Source: Selaginella moellendorffii (Eukaryota > Streptophyta > Lycopodiopsida > Selaginellales > Selaginellaceae). Taken from it: DNA of 64,000 bases. Position 1 is the first letter of the stretch. Each line of letters starts with the position of its first letter. The position numbers and the translations under genes are program-made. The DNA lies in assembly GCF_000143415.4 (NCBI RefSeq), contig NW_003314328.1, forward strand, positions 895,889-959,888. The letters are read 5' to 3'. Of this stretch, positions 33,517 through 45,006 are shown one piece after another. Below the pieces are notes generated by a model that saw only the letters and a program-made list of their open reading frames with translations, searched no databases and was not told where the DNA came from.

Positions 33517-33668
33517 ACTTTCTGGGCTGCTGGATCTAGCCAATCGCAGCCATCTGATGGGGGGGTAACTGTAAAGGGCTTATTTTTTTAACCATGTGTT
33601 TGGGAATAATCACACTGATGTTTGCTCCTGGCCAATGGGAGGTGGCCAAGCTGTGTGGGGGAGAGGAA
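33514..33668. repeat. About 150-bp direct repeat, copy B
   Basis: Matches 31853-32003 in order and orientation. It begins right at the end of the kinase pseudogene. Confidence 0.75.
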
Positions 33669-33949
33669 GGTGCAGCAATGCGTGCCACATGCATGTGTTC
33701 TGTAGCAGATCTTGCTGGAGTTCCAGCCCTCCTGCTAGAGGTCACGGAAAAGATCCAGTGCTGATCAATGCAATCTGGGATTGTGGGCGATGCCAGTGAT
33801 CACTGCTGTCTAAGAGACTAGATTTAGATCCAGCATGGCATGGAAGATCGCAATTGCAATTGCGGGGCCAAGATGGCTGAATTGGATGTAGCTCGTGAGG
33901 ATGGTGTTCCAGAACACTATGCTGCTCTCTTGCACTAGAGAGGAGTCTT

Positions 33950-35310
33950 GCACAAATGCCTATTCGAGGCCAATGCTGTGATCATGGCATTGTAGCTCGA
34001 TTTGAGAGAAGATCTGCCACACCTCTGCAACATCCACAATCCAGGCATACACATCGATGATCGCTCTGATCGCGCTACGGTCCCAACTCTCCGGGCTCAA
34101 GCGATCAAACAGCACCCTGGCTTCCTTGATCCTCCCGAACTGAGCGTATGCCTCACCTAGTCCTTGAGCATGGAGATTGCGGAGTTGGGCGATGCAAATC
34201 GATCAAAGAGGAGCTTGGCCTGCTCAATCCTGCCACCAACGCAAGTGCTGTGACCATGGCATTGATCGTCAGGGCGTTGTGATGGGGCATCAGACCAAAG
34301 AGGAGCTGCGCCTCATTGAGATTGCTGCTCCTCATGTAGCCAGAGATGATTGCATTCCATGCCGCCACAACACACTGCGGCATGGAATTGAAGAGTGCAC
34401 ATCTGGCCCCATGTGGCGTGGGCAGAGATCATCAATGTCTACAATACCATGTCTCGATCACGCATGGAATCAAACACTTTTCGAGCATTGCCCACTCAAT
34501 CACTCGCGAGGTAGGCAGCCAGGGAGTGAGTTCCACACGACCATGTTGTGCGACTCTATGAAATCAAACAAAATCTTTGTGTCCATGGCCAGTCCCTACT
34601 GTGCATAAGCTCTGATCATTGTGCTCCAGGAGACAGGGTTTCTCTGTGGCATCACAGCAAAGAGCGCTTGAGCCTCACGGATATGGCCACAAGAACCCAT
34701 TGCTGTGATCATCAAGTTGTGTCTCTGAAAGGGATTCTCTGAAATATCATGATTGCATCGTTGATCCTCCCAGACTCTGCAATCGCACCCAGGAGGCTGT
34801 TCCACAAGCAGCAGTCCCACTCGGGCATCTCAAAGAAAACAATTGCCATTTGCCCATTCGTGGCATTTGCCATATTCATAGAGCTCCAAGAAGTTATAGT
34901 TCGTAATGGCATAGAATCAAATAGATCCTTCACATTTTCTAAATCATTTCTTGATGCCAAAACTGATATCATTGTTGTATATGACGAAACATCTCGCTCT
35001 GGCATCTCATTGAAGAGGGCATTGGCTTCCTCCAGATGCCAATTTTGGGCATAGCACAAAAGCATCATGTTCCAACGGATGATGTCTCTATGTGCCAGTG
35101 CAAGAAAAAAAGTTTTCATTTTATCAACCATTCTGCAATCTGCATAGGCAGTGATCATCATTATCCATGACATGAGACTGTAGAAAGGCATCCCATCAAA
35201 CAATCACCATGCCTCCTCCAGATCCCCAGCCATGGCAATTGCTGCAATAACAACATTCCAGCTGACAAGATTCTTCATTGGGTTTTTCTGAAACATCTGC
35301 CTGGCCTCAA
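33950..35310 (-). pseudogene. PPR protein pseudogene
   Basis: Minus-strand pieces in several frames carry pentatricopeptide motifs: MPERDVSSYTTMISVLASRN near 35000-34940, FEMPEWDCCLWNSLLGAIAE near 34830-34770, PVSWSTMIRAYAQ near 34635-34597, VAAWNAIISGYM near 34370-34335, and EAYAQFGRIKEARVLFDRLS near 34150-34090. PPR proteins bind organelle RNA. Frameshifts and stops make this one non-functional. The repeat type with W-N-x-(M/L)-I in each unit is typical of PLS/P-class plant PPRs. Confidence 0.8.
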
Positions 35311-35364
35311 ATAATCATGAATAATGATGTTAATGTTTGCTCTTAGCCAATAGGAGGTGGCCAA
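35311..35364. repeat. Partial third copy of the 150-bp repeat
   Basis: GTTAATGTTTGCTCTTAGCC and AGGAGGTGGCCAA match the end of repeats A and B. Confidence 0.55.
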
Positions 35365-35619
35365 TTGATCAGCATTAATATTCAACCTTTTGTAGTGGAG
35401 ATTTGCTGTGTTATTTAGATCTTATAATTCTCTCTAAGGAATTTGATAATTTTCTATGAAAAAACAGATGCATATAGTTATTTTTTCAATTCTTCTTTCA
35501 AAGTGGAATATAATATATGTTATTTTAATACTATTTTAATTTAATTTTTAATGTAATAGAACTATGATAATCAAAATAATGTTTACTAACTGGGCAGCAT
35601 ATATTGGGCAATGACTAGT

Positions 35620-36150
35620 GGGAAATAATACTGTTTTTTTTCTTTTTTGGGAAACAAAATTTGGTAGCATAACATTATATTTATGAAACCACTTATGGGG
35701 TACGTGCCACAACGTTTGACCTTTCTGCTAGAGCATTCTTACGTCTGTGAGTTTTATCTGATGATCTGACCCAAAAGATTGATATCCCAATCAACTGTCA
35801 CCCAATGTCTCACTTCACCTGAGTGCTTACAACAATGTTTCTGCTATTGGTCTCTTTTTTTCTGGCAAACCAGAGTATGTTCCACAAATCATGAACATTA
35901 GAAGTGATTGCAATACTTGTCCTATTGCTCTCATTTGTGTGTGCATTTGGAGGTTTGCCATTTTGTGCTCTTCAGAACATCTCTAGAGAGATCACAGGTT
36001 GGGCGATGACCATTTGCCAAGTTTCAAATCAAAGAAAAACACTAAATAAAAAGTGCACCAAATCTAAGATGTTTGCCTTCAAGAGATGGCTAACCTTGGT
36101 TGTCTCCACACAACCTGTGGGATAGATCATATCAAGGATTTGGCACTCTG
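35620..36150. repeat. Duplicated spacer block, copy 2
   Basis: Counterpart of 12190-12958. It contains the empty target site (AAGGATTTGGCAC, near 36133-36145) of the gypsy insertion found in copy 1. No gene is recognised up to 36344. Confidence 0.85.
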
Positions 36151-36344
36151 GAGAGAAAGCATCCCTTCTTGTTGATGAAATCGGTCTAAAATGGTGCTAT
36201 GCACGGAGGAGTGCATCCTGCGGCAAGAGTGGCCTTGTTTCGTATGTGAATTTCCGAGAAGGCAGACGGACTTAGAGATACGTAATGTACTCTACCACGT
36301 AAAGAATATTCTAATAAAATTAAGCATATTCTTTTTTCTCTCTA

Positions 36345-37050
36345 TCACTTTCCTCTGTACACCGCGGAGCGAGCCACGAGAAACTCTTTGAGCGCCTCGA
36401 CTGTGGGCAGCGCGAGCTTGGCAGCGGGATGCGCGAGCACGGCCTGGAAGAAGTTGTGGAGACGCGGGCACTGCTCCTGGCTCGCGGGCTTCAAGCCCAT
36501 CACGCCCGCAATCCCTGGGATCCACACCGCGTAGGGGGCGAGCATCACATCCAAGAACGACATTCTCACTCCGCCAAAGAATGGGCCTTCTTCCTCATTG
36601 CCCAGCTTCGTGAATGCTCCCTCGAGAAGCTCGCAGTTCTCGATAAACTCCTCGTTCTTGGCGTCTCCACGCATGAATCGCATCAAGCAATCCAGAAGCT
36701 GTGCGATGGATCACATCAGGGATGTGTGGCTCTAGAGACGCATACCTTCTTGTCGATGAAATCCGTCCAGAAGCGATACTCTGCGCGGAGGAGAGCGTCC
36801 GGAGGCAGCAGTGGAGATTCTCCGCGTTAGACCTCGTCGATGTACTGAACTGAACAATAATGACCGATTCCACAATGGGCTTCCCATTGTGGATGAGAAC
36901 CGGGACCTTCTTGTGGATTGGATTGGATTCGAGCAGGAGCTGGCCCTCCTGGGGGAGATCATCGTGCTCGATGCCTTTGAGTAGCAATGCAATCTTTACT
37001 CGCAGAGAAAAGTGGCTCACCCGGGAGCTGAGCAGCGTCACGCCTTCCAT
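36345..37050 (-). pseudogene. Tau-class GST pseudogene (copy 2 partner of the GST at 18001-18713)
   Basis: Exon 2 (36698-36345) is open and nearly identical to its partner. Exon 1 (37050-about 36746) has three lesions: a short in-frame deletion removing the DLRN part after DDLPQ, a 5-bp tandem duplication (ACTGA) after IIVQ near 36848-36857 that shifts the frame, and a change of the Trp codon in EVW to TAA near 36827. The partner gene is intact, so these arose after duplication. Confidence 0.88.
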
Positions 37051-37217
37051 GGATCCGGAATGGATTGGAAAATGAGGTCTCGAGAGAACAGTAGAATTCT
37101 AGAATGCGATCAATCCAAACAGTAGTGACATTGTCATTATGTTATCTGATCAATGTTTTAGCTATCAATATGCTCAATCAAGATATGGCTGGAAAAGTGT
37201 TATTCATGCAAAGGTTT

Positions 37218-37929
37218 CTACTTATTTCGGATTAATTCCTTGAGCTTCTCGACCGGGGGCAGTGCGCCCTTGGCAGCGGGATGCTCGGACACGGCCTCGA
37301 AGAACTTGTGGAGACGCGGGCACTGCTCCTCGCTGGCATGCTTCAAGCCCATCACTCCCACAACCCCGGGGGCGTAGGGAGCGAGCATCACATCTAAGAA
37401 GGAGAAGCTCGCGCCGCCGAAGAAGGGACCCTCTTGTTCACTCCCCAGCTTCGTCAAGGCCCCCTCGAGAAACACGCAGTTGGCGATGAATTCCTCGTTT
37501 GCGGCATCTTTGTCGTTCCCGCGCACGAAACGCATCAAGCAGTCCAGCAGCTGTACAAGCAAAGGCGTGAGATCGAGTAGATTTCTCGAGATGTATAGAA
37601 CATACCTTCTTGTCGATGAAATCGGTCCAAAAGCGGTGCTCTGCGCGGAGGAATGCGTCTTTCGGCAAGAGTGGCGATGTTCCAGGCCAAACCTCGTCGA
37701 TGTAGTGGACGATGATGGCCGACTCTGCGATGGGCTTGCCCTTGTGGATGAGAACCGGGACCTTCTTGTGAACTGGATTGGACTCGAGCAGGATCTTGCT
37801 CTTGTTGCCCAAATCCTGGGGGAGATCTTCGTGCTCGATGCCCTTGAGCAACAGTGCAAGCTTGGCTCGCATCGAGAAGGGGCTGGCCCAAGAGCTGAGC
37901 AGTGTTACATCTTGATCACTAGAAGCCAT
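37218..37929 (-). CDS. Tau-class glutathione S-transferase, 218 aa, two exons
   Basis: Exons are 37929-37606 and 37550-37218, with a 55-nt GT-AG intron. It is the counterpart of the GST at 18853-19588, with catalytic Ser in SWASPFSMR and the same NPVHKKVPVLIHKGKPIAES and YIDEVWPG signatures. Exon 2 has an in-frame loss of a few residues in the VMLAP--PGVVGV helix, and the C-terminus is shorter (KELIRNK instead of a longer basic tail). It is probably expressed; activity may differ because the loss is in the substrate-side helical domain. Confidence 0.9.
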
Positions 37930-37997
37930 TGGAAATGGAAATCTAGAAGAAAGATCTGGAAATGCGAGAGGCTGGAGAAAGGTTTGTTGAAGTCGCG

Positions 37998-38007
37998 CTT
38001 TATATAG
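37998..38007 (-). promoter_or_regulatory. TATA box of the GST at 37218-37929
   Basis: Minus-strand CTATATAAAG about 70 bp upstream of the ATG, the same as the paralogue's promoter. Confidence 0.6.
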
Positions 38008-38292
38008 TCCGTGTGATCCACGGGGAGCGAGGAGAGTTCCAGAACATAACTACGATTGACTGGGAAGAGATATTCGAGAAGAGATCTTCGTGAATGTCGG
38101 TAGAACACTTAAGTTTTTAACCCGGTTATTCCCAAGCCCACCACCCGGGGCTGTCCCGAGCTTGTTCACTGTTTGATTTAGAAAGATCCTTAGAATCCCG
38201 GGATCAAGACAGCAGAAGAATTTGATTTTGTCAACTGAGATCTTGCACTGGTAGATCAAAGCGACCACAGTTTGTTAGACCGAAGCCAAAGA

Positions 38293-39764
38293 TCACGACC
38301 GAGTGTCGGTAGAACACAAGTCTGTGAATAGCATCAGGTTATTCCGAGAGCCACCACCCGGTGCCGCTGCCTTTCTCGCCGCGTCCCTGAATTCCCTCGC
38401 TCTCGTCTTTCGAGCTTTGTCGCTGAAGATCCTCGCAATGGCCTCAGCAATCTCCTCCCGCTTCACAAACGCGTCGGAGCTCCTCACGTCCGAAACTTCC
38501 ACCCCAATGCGGCAGCTCTCCGCCATGATCTTGCGGTTGAGCCCCTGCTCGTATATCCGAGGCCAGCAGATGATCGGCACGCCGCTGGAGACGCTCTCCA
38601 GGACCGAGTTCCATCCGCAGTGGCTCACGAATCCAGCCACTGCCCTGTGCGCCAGAACTTCTCTCTGCGGCGCCCATGAAACCGCCAGGCCTCGTCCCTT
38701 GGTCCGCTCGACGAAGTTCTTGTAGAAGTCACTGTTCTTCACCAGGACTGTCGTGTCTGCTTCGTCCACGAACTGGGGCGGCCTGACTGTGAGCAAGAAC
38801 GGCACCTTGCTCGCCTCCAAACCGAGCGCGAGCTCCTCGAATTCCTCCTGCGACAGCTTCGCTATGCTGCCGAATGCGACATAGAGGACTGAGTCTGGCT
38901 CCTGCGTGTCGAGCCAGTCGAGGCATTCCCTGTCCTCCTTGAGAAAGCTCAGCACGGACTTCAAGTCGCCGTGATCATCCAGCACCGGGAACAAGGGACC
39001 GATTGGCAGAAACTTGTCGTTGAAAAGCTTCTTCATCGCGTCCACCACCTCGGGCTCCAGCTCGTGGAATGTGTTACACAGGATCCAGGAGGACGCCTTG
39101 AGCCGCTCGGCTCCAGCACGAAAGTACTCAAGCACGGCTTCCGTGTAGTGCCATGGAAGATCAGACTGCTTGATCGAGTCTATCCCCGGAATGTAAGTGA
39201 TTTCTCGGTCCTCGCCATCTGATTTTAAACAAGACAAAGATTTAGAGCTATAAGAGTTGACAAAGACAAACCTTTTATCGGAAGATCGCCTTCGGAAATA
39301 AGCAGTGGGACGTGGTACTCAACAGCAAACCAAGCCGCACTTCCAGGCCAGTAAACAGCGTATGGAATTCCAAATTCGCTGGCGACTGGAGCACACCATG
39401 ATCCAGCATAGTGATCAGAGATTATGACGGTAATGCGAGGTCCACTGTCATTCAGAGCTTGGATCAAATTCTTGAACTCGCCGCCGAGATCGTAAACTGC
39501 TCTTGAAAAGCGCATTAGATCAGCTTCTGCAGCAGCGAGAACTCCTTTCGACAAATCCACCGCGGGATGAAGAGGCTCCAGCCTGATATCCAACTCCGAA
39601 GGAAAATCCCATACCTTGATCTGCTCATGAATGGAAACCACGTTGGCGATGGTAACTGCGCATCCGAGTTCTGCCAGCTTCTTGCCGAGGAACACAACTG
39701 GCGAAAAGTGCCCCTGAGCAGGATACGGGACGAGTACCACATGTGGTCTGCCTGCAAACATCAT
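38293..39764 (-). CDS. UDP-glycosyltransferase (family 1), 472 aa, copy 2
   Basis: Exons are 39764-39272 and 39218-38293, exactly 18,404 bp from copy 1. It has the same N-terminal PYPAQGHFSPV His motif and the PSPG box with HCGWNS and terminal EQ. Differences seen from copy 1 include V to A in GL-VSW, R to S in AE-CR, G to V in SD-RSS and several changes in the IVNDKARKARTREF region near the C-terminus. Both copies are open and full length. About 100 bp of extra DNA (38146-38260) lies between this gene's end and the GST promoter, absent from copy 1. Confidence 0.95.
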
Positions 39765-39893
39765 ATTGTCAATGCAGTTTCTCTAGAAGAAGAAGAAAGA
39801 ACGAACCTGAAGCGCTATATTTTGGTGGAGTAGGCCAGCTGACACACCGAAGCCCGTTCCTCGCCCTTCCACGTTGGCTTTTTCCGGAAAGAA

Positions 39894-42032
39894 TCATTCT
39901 TCCGTCTCGGGGAAAACGAGAGGACACTTGTCGCGGGTTCCTGCCTTCAGTAACTCTCTGGCAGCCTCATCCAGTAGAAAGCTGAAAATCTCCTTCGCAA
40001 TTTGCACTGCTATTCTCTGTAGCTCCTCCTCTGTGCCTGCCCAGTTTGCCTCTTTACTAACATCTCCCTGGTGAAGGCCTTCGACTGACTGCTGCTGGAG
40101 GCCTGTGTTATGGCATATCTCACTCCAAACGTCTCGCAGAAGTCCCCGGCTCGAAGGCTTACAAGACTTCCGAGCCAAAATCTCGTTGACGACGTCGAAG
40201 AGAAACCGGCGATGAGATAAATTGTCAGGATTTCCTTGATAGTCTGCTTCCAGCGTCTGAAAAACTTGAGAAATAGCCACAGACCTTCGACTGCCACACT
40301 CATAAAGGGGCGGATTCTTGGACGCCAAAAGTACCTTAGAAACGTAGACAAGATCTGCTAGACGAGTATCAGCCACAGGTTTCTCTGTGTTTACTCCCCG
40401 ATTCGGTGCTTTTAAAAATCGACGAGTTTCTGCAAGACACCACGTTAACTCAGAGAAAGAAAAACTTGTTCATAGGTAGCATTACCTCCCGAGTGTCTTT
40501 TGCGAAGTTCCAAAATAGAAGACACTGGACTTGTCTGCTGTGAAGAGAGCAACGCCTCGCTCGCATTTCCAGTGGCCTGAAAAAATTCGTCATCGAGAGA
40601 AAGACCACCTTGGAAACCATACCTCTACGATTTCAACTTGAGGCGCCAGTCGTGTATCATAATCTTCAGAAAAGGTACTCTGTTCTAGCGTGTCTCCAGG
40701 CCGGTCTTCGTCCACGAGAGCCTGCTTTCTCGAAAGTTTTATTGGCGTCGTTTGGTATGCTGGCGAAGACGTAAGATTCACACTCTCCAAACTTTGGTGG
40801 CAACTGATATATCGTCTCAGTGTCGGGGTGGAAGCGTCTTGGATGTCCAGTGGCGTCCGTTCCGGCGACGGCAAACGCGAGCTGACGTCTCTGAAAGCAC
40901 TCTCCCGAGCCTTCCTGGCGATCTCTTGAGCAATTTCTTTCGCATCCTTGGAGCCATCTCTGAGGCGATGTATAACGAACTCCCTGGCAGATTGCTGCTG
41001 CGTTTTGGTTTCGGTGACAGCGTGCAGTACTTTCTCCCTGGCCGGAGAGCCGGGCTCAAACTCCTCCCTGTGAAATCGCGGTTGCGTTTCAAAGACTTTG
41101 TTGCTGGTTGTTTCCCGAAAATCTGGAGAGTGCGGCTTGTTGATCATCACCTTCTCGTGAAATTGTCGAGTTTCTCTTGTGCTAGCATGTACTGGTGGAG
41201 AACAGGACCATGTTTCTTGTCTTCCCTTTGCCGGACCAGGCTTCAAAACAACAATCCTCGTCGAACCATTGTCAATAGAGACTTTCTTTCGAGTTTCAGC
41301 ACGTTGCCCTTCATGTCCGTTCAACAAGAGATGGAGAAGAGTTGGCGTCTTCAAAGGCTCCTCATTCACAGGCTCCACTGGATTTTCAAACTGGAGAAAG
41401 CTGTCCTTACTCGGCTCGAGAGACCGCATCGCTTCCAAAAGCTGCCGGGATCGGTGCGTAACCCTCGGAGAGTAAGTCGGTGTTGTTCCCTCCCGGAAAG
41501 TCTCGTCCAGCACTGACTTTATGGCTCTTGAAAACTGGCCAGCTTCTTGCGACTGTGTCTCACGCGAGAGTTTGCGCGAGACAGCTTCTATCATCTTCGC
41601 CCTTTCCAACGAAGAGCCGTTCCTCTTAAGCATGTCACCCATTGTCTCCACCGGCATTGTCTCGAGACCCATAAGTCTTGCCACTACACCGGGTGGTTTT
41701 ACTTTTGCGCACGTTGAAAGAACGCTATGCTTCGCAGCTGGAATCTCAAAGCCAAACTGGAAGATCATATGGTGAGACACACGAATAGAAAGAAAAAATA
41801 AAAACGAAGAACACTCTAAAAGACTTACGGGGATGTCTTCGTGAATCCATCGAGAACTCGAGACTGGACAATCCAGGCTATTCCTCGGAGCTTCGACTCC
41901 TGGAAGAAATATCTGAGGGGCTCGATCGACACGCAAGAAATTTCAATGCCGGTTTGGTATACCTTCTCGATTCCTCCTGCAAGATCGATTGGTGCTCCCG
42001 CTGGAGAAGATCCCGAATATCGGAGTGCTCAT
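39894..42032 (-). CDS. TRM/LONGIFOLIA-like protein, 633 aa, five exons
   Basis: Exons are 42032-41963, 41899-41829, 41756-40623, 40576-40486 and 40429-39894; all introns are GT-AG and phases join in frame. Family motifs in order are VEAPRNSLD (APRLSLD-type motif), VARLMGLETMPVE (DUF3741 motif) and FDVVNEIL in the C-terminal DUF4378-type region. TRM proteins bind TON1 and PP2A subunits and act at cortical microtubules in cell elongation and division-plane control. The start MSTPIFGIFSS was chosen because it alone joins the first two exons in phase. The protein is shorter than angiosperm LNG/TRM1 proteins. Its duplicate at 21490-23613 is frame-broken. Confidence 0.82.
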
Positions 42033-42599
42033 GCCTTGTACCAAACGATAATCTACCTCAAGATCCATCAATCCCTGACATTCTAGCATGCGCGCTTACT
42101 TTGGAATGGAGAATCCCTCGCCCGGCGCTCGCGAAAGAGCTCCTCGATCGCGAAGAAAGGAATGATATAACGAGGAAGACCTAGAAAGAAGAAAACGTAC
42201 CTTTGGAAGAGCGCAAATTGAAAGCCTCTTACCCGCCGCCAAATTTTACACAACGACATTGACCGCTGGTAAATTCTGGAGACTTTTACCATGCTCAGAT
42301 GTCCCCTAGTACACAATGCGTTATCTCGTGAACAGTGTGACGAATATTCTATTAGGGTAGGAAAAAAAATTAACTTATTTGGAGGAATATTGTACAATGG
42401 TTACAAAATATTCTAGAAGAACGTAACTTGGATAATAAGCTAAGGGCTAAATTGGACTTAACTAATAAAACGTGCGTTGATTCTCTGTATTTTCTCCACA
42501 AAATAAACCTGTCCCGACACTTTTCTATACTCGAAAGCTTCCCTTGCGATAGTATAAGGCCAATTGTCGACGAGCGCGCTTCCTTTATATAAATAGCTA
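42033..42599. other. Spacer upstream of the TRM-like gene
   Basis: No supported coding segment. A plus-strand TATATAAATA near 42585-42594 may serve the divergently oriented cupin pseudogene. Confidence 0.4.
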
Positions 42600-43440
42600 G
42601 CTTGCTATCAGTGTCTCTTCATTTGTGTGGAGAGAGCTCAAGGTTTGTTCTTGCGATGGGATGTCGATCTCACGCCACGATCTCCCAATGCGAGACTGTG
42701 CGCCAACGATGGCGGGATTACGAGTTTTGGCCCGGCGCCCACTCCAAGATGTTGAAGGAAGCTCGGGTTGGGGCGTCGCACTCAGTCTCAATCCTAGGGG
42801 TTTGCTGATGCCGAAATACTCCGAGATTGCATGTGAATTTTCTTCTCATGCATGCTAAAATTCCGGGATTTTCTCTCTTCGGGAAATGGTAAATTAGGAC
42901 TGACTTTTGCGGAGAGTCCCGGCGAATGTAAAGAAAGGCGATGATATCGCTTTCCTCATGTCTCGGAGACACGAGCAAAAGCCTCAAAGCTGGAGAATTC
43001 ACTGTAAGTTCTTCTTGGATTTTTGTTTTTAGCGCTGAACTTCTCAAAGGTTTGATTGCTCCATAGCCAGAAGGAAGCAATGCCGGAGACAACCGATTTG
43101 AGCAACTCTTCCTATGGAGAGTTTGCTTACAACTGCGAGGAGGCAAAGCTCGACGTGGATATAAAAAACGGAGGCAGAGTTTCCGTTTTATCCAGCGATA
43201 GCTTGCCAATTTTCAAGCACGTCGGTCTTGGTGCTGAGCTCGTCAAGCTGGATCCGGTAAGTTTTAGCTGATCACTTGGATCTTATAGTCACATCCGTGG
43301 ATTTCTTGCAGCATGCGATGTGCTCGCCAGGATTTTCCTCCGACTCTGCGTACCACGAGTCCAAGTCGTGAACCAAAATGGCAAGAGAGTGATCGATCAT
43401 ATGCTGGAGCCCGGTGTTTACCATTGTTTATTCGAAATAA
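42600..43440 (+). pseudogene. Legumin-like two-domain cupin pseudogene, copy 2
   Basis: The first-domain pieces are WPGAHSKMLKEARVGAS near 42727-42778 and KLGLTFAESPGE near 42892-42927. A deletion then removes the SIAVPHGTVNWW part still present in copy 1. SLKAGEFT near 42980-43004 ends an exon. The second domain follows with FAYNCEEAKLDVDIKNGG and VSVLSSDSLPIFKHVGLGAE near 43108-43250, then an intron and AMCSPGFSSDSAYH near 43316-43362. It ends VQVVNQNGKRVID in another frame near 43363-43400. These match plant 11S-globulin-like cupins (At1g07750 type). Frameshifts and missing segments mark a pseudogene. Confidence 0.82.
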
Positions 43441-43950
43441 ATTCTAGGGTTTATCATCGCATCAGCGCGCGTTATCCGAAACTACAATAATGAGATTCTT
43501 GGCAATTAGGACAGGAGATTTGTTTCTTGGAGTTCCAGATTTCTAGCATCGAGGATCCGTGCCAAACTCTAGATCAATCAATTGGAAAGAGGAAGCTGAA
43601 AGAATGGAAAGTTTGGCAAAGAAGCGTGGACGGGAGCAAACATTCTTGTGACGATGTCTCGAATCAACGGAGGGAAATTTTCGAACGCCTGGAAGGTAGA
43701 GCCAAACTTTTTGATCCTTGGTGACAAAACTATGCTCTCCAGGACTTTGCTGGATCCTAAAGCTATCACAGCCAATACGAGAACTTATAGTACTACGGAC
43801 AACACTCATCAGGTCGAGAGATTTTGACGAGCTCGAAGTTCATGTAACTCTGGTTTATTCCTCGAAGACTAAAAAGGTAACTAACCTTTTTAAGTATATT
43901 CCTGATTGAAAAGTTATAATAGCGTCATATATTAGGTTAAACACTTGTGC
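43441..43950 (+). other. Region upstream of the phosphotransferase; possible 5' exon
   Basis: Open plus-strand text near 43718-43876 ends SSKTKK before a GTAACT donor (43877). An acceptor at 43935 leads in frame into VKHLCMESKTIAWVLRHG. So a 5' exon is possible, but no ATG or conserved motif anchors it. The rest is unassigned. Confidence 0.35.
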
Positions 43951-44553
43951 ATGGAGAGTAAGACAATAGCATGGGTTTTGAGGCACGGTGCTGTCAAAAT
44001 GGATTTGAAGATTCGGAGCAACGGATATTGCAGTATCAAAGATTTGCTAGAGATGGACGTGAAAACTGGCGGTGGAATCCCCCTATCTTCATTCACAGTA
44101 GCCGACATGATGAGCATGGTAGCCTGCGATCCAAAGCAAAGATTCTCAACTATCGAGAAGGAGGACGGCCAACTTTACATTAGGGCTAACCAAGGTCATA
44201 CCATGGATGCTGTGCAAACAGCAGAGCTGCTAAGGGAGATCAAATCCGCTGATGAAGTGCCTATGTGCGTCCATGGCACCTTTCGAAACAACTTTAGAGG
44301 GATTCGCAAAACAGGTCTCAAGCGAATGAAGAGGAACCATGTACATTTCGCGACTGGTTTGCCTCAAGACGGTGTGATAAGTGGGATGAAGAGCAAATGT
44401 GAGGTGCTCATATACTTGGATTTGGCCAAAGCTATGAAGGATGGCATGAAGTTTTTCATGTCCGAAAACGGGGTTGTGCTCACTGAAGGCTTCGACGGTG
44501 TAGTTCCTCGCGAGTACTTTGAGAAAATCGTGTACGTCACAAAGGAAGAATAG
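43951..44553 (+). CDS. tRNA 2'-phosphotransferase (Tpt1/KptA family), 200 aa
   Basis: The enzyme transfers the splice-junction 2'-phosphate of ligated tRNA to NAD+ after tRNA splicing. Family motifs in order: VLRHGAVKMDLKIRSNGY (catalytic Arg-His in RHG), LYIRANQGH, MCVHGTFRNNFRGI, GLKRMKRNHVHFATGLP, and FFMSENGVVLTEGFDGVVP. The catalytic Arg/His and RANQGH positions are present. The domain is complete but the N-terminus is short; the ATG at 43951 is used, and an upstream exon ending at 43876 could add residues. A tRNase Z gene lies 4.6 kb downstream, but PPR fragments intervene. Confidence 0.9.
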   Translation: MESKTIAWVLRHGAVKMDLKIRSNGYCSIKDLLEMDVKTGGGIPLSSFTVADMMSMVACDPKQRFSTIEKEDGQLYIRANQGHTMDAVQTAELLREIKSADEVPMCVHGTFRNNFRGIRKTGLKRMKRNHVHFATGLPQDGVISGMKSKCEVLIYLDLAKAMKDGMKFFMSENGVVLTEGFDGVVPREYFEKIVYVTKEE

Positions 44554-45006
44554 ATTTCGAGGACGTATTGTATAATTATGTCTAGTACAGCAGAATTTGA
44601 AAAGCCAAGCCTCACAAACACAAAACCAAGAACATATTAACAATCTTGTGAGCTCAAAGTTCATGTAAACTCGGCCAAGCTTGAGGGACCAGGATGAAGG
44701 AACTTCTTTCTACTTGGACATTTTGTCCTGGAACATGGAAGGCAGCCTCTTATCCTTTGCGGAGACAGTCATTTACTACTGTGAAAGACGGTCGACTCCA
44801 GCATGTCTGGACAAAAGCTAGCTAGAAAATAGAAAAGAAACATAACGAGCAAAAGATGGAAATACCTGAGAAGAAGAGTGATAGTAGAGCAGCTAGAGCA
44901 GCAAGTTTTGCCCATTCGCTCTCGCTCAGCTCGTAGTAAAGTTTCTCGAAGATAGAGACTAATCACGCACCACAAGCGGTTTTAGGTTCAAAGTTCCACC
45001 TCTTCG
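44554..45006. other. 3' region of the phosphotransferase gene, nothing recognised
   Basis: No coding segment with recognisable motifs. The 3' end of the adjacent PPR remnant follows. Confidence 0.5.

Noticed and set aside
40752-41516. 254-codon plus-strand frame
   Set aside because: Antisense to the large exon of the TRM-like gene, which has recognisable motifs on the minus strand.
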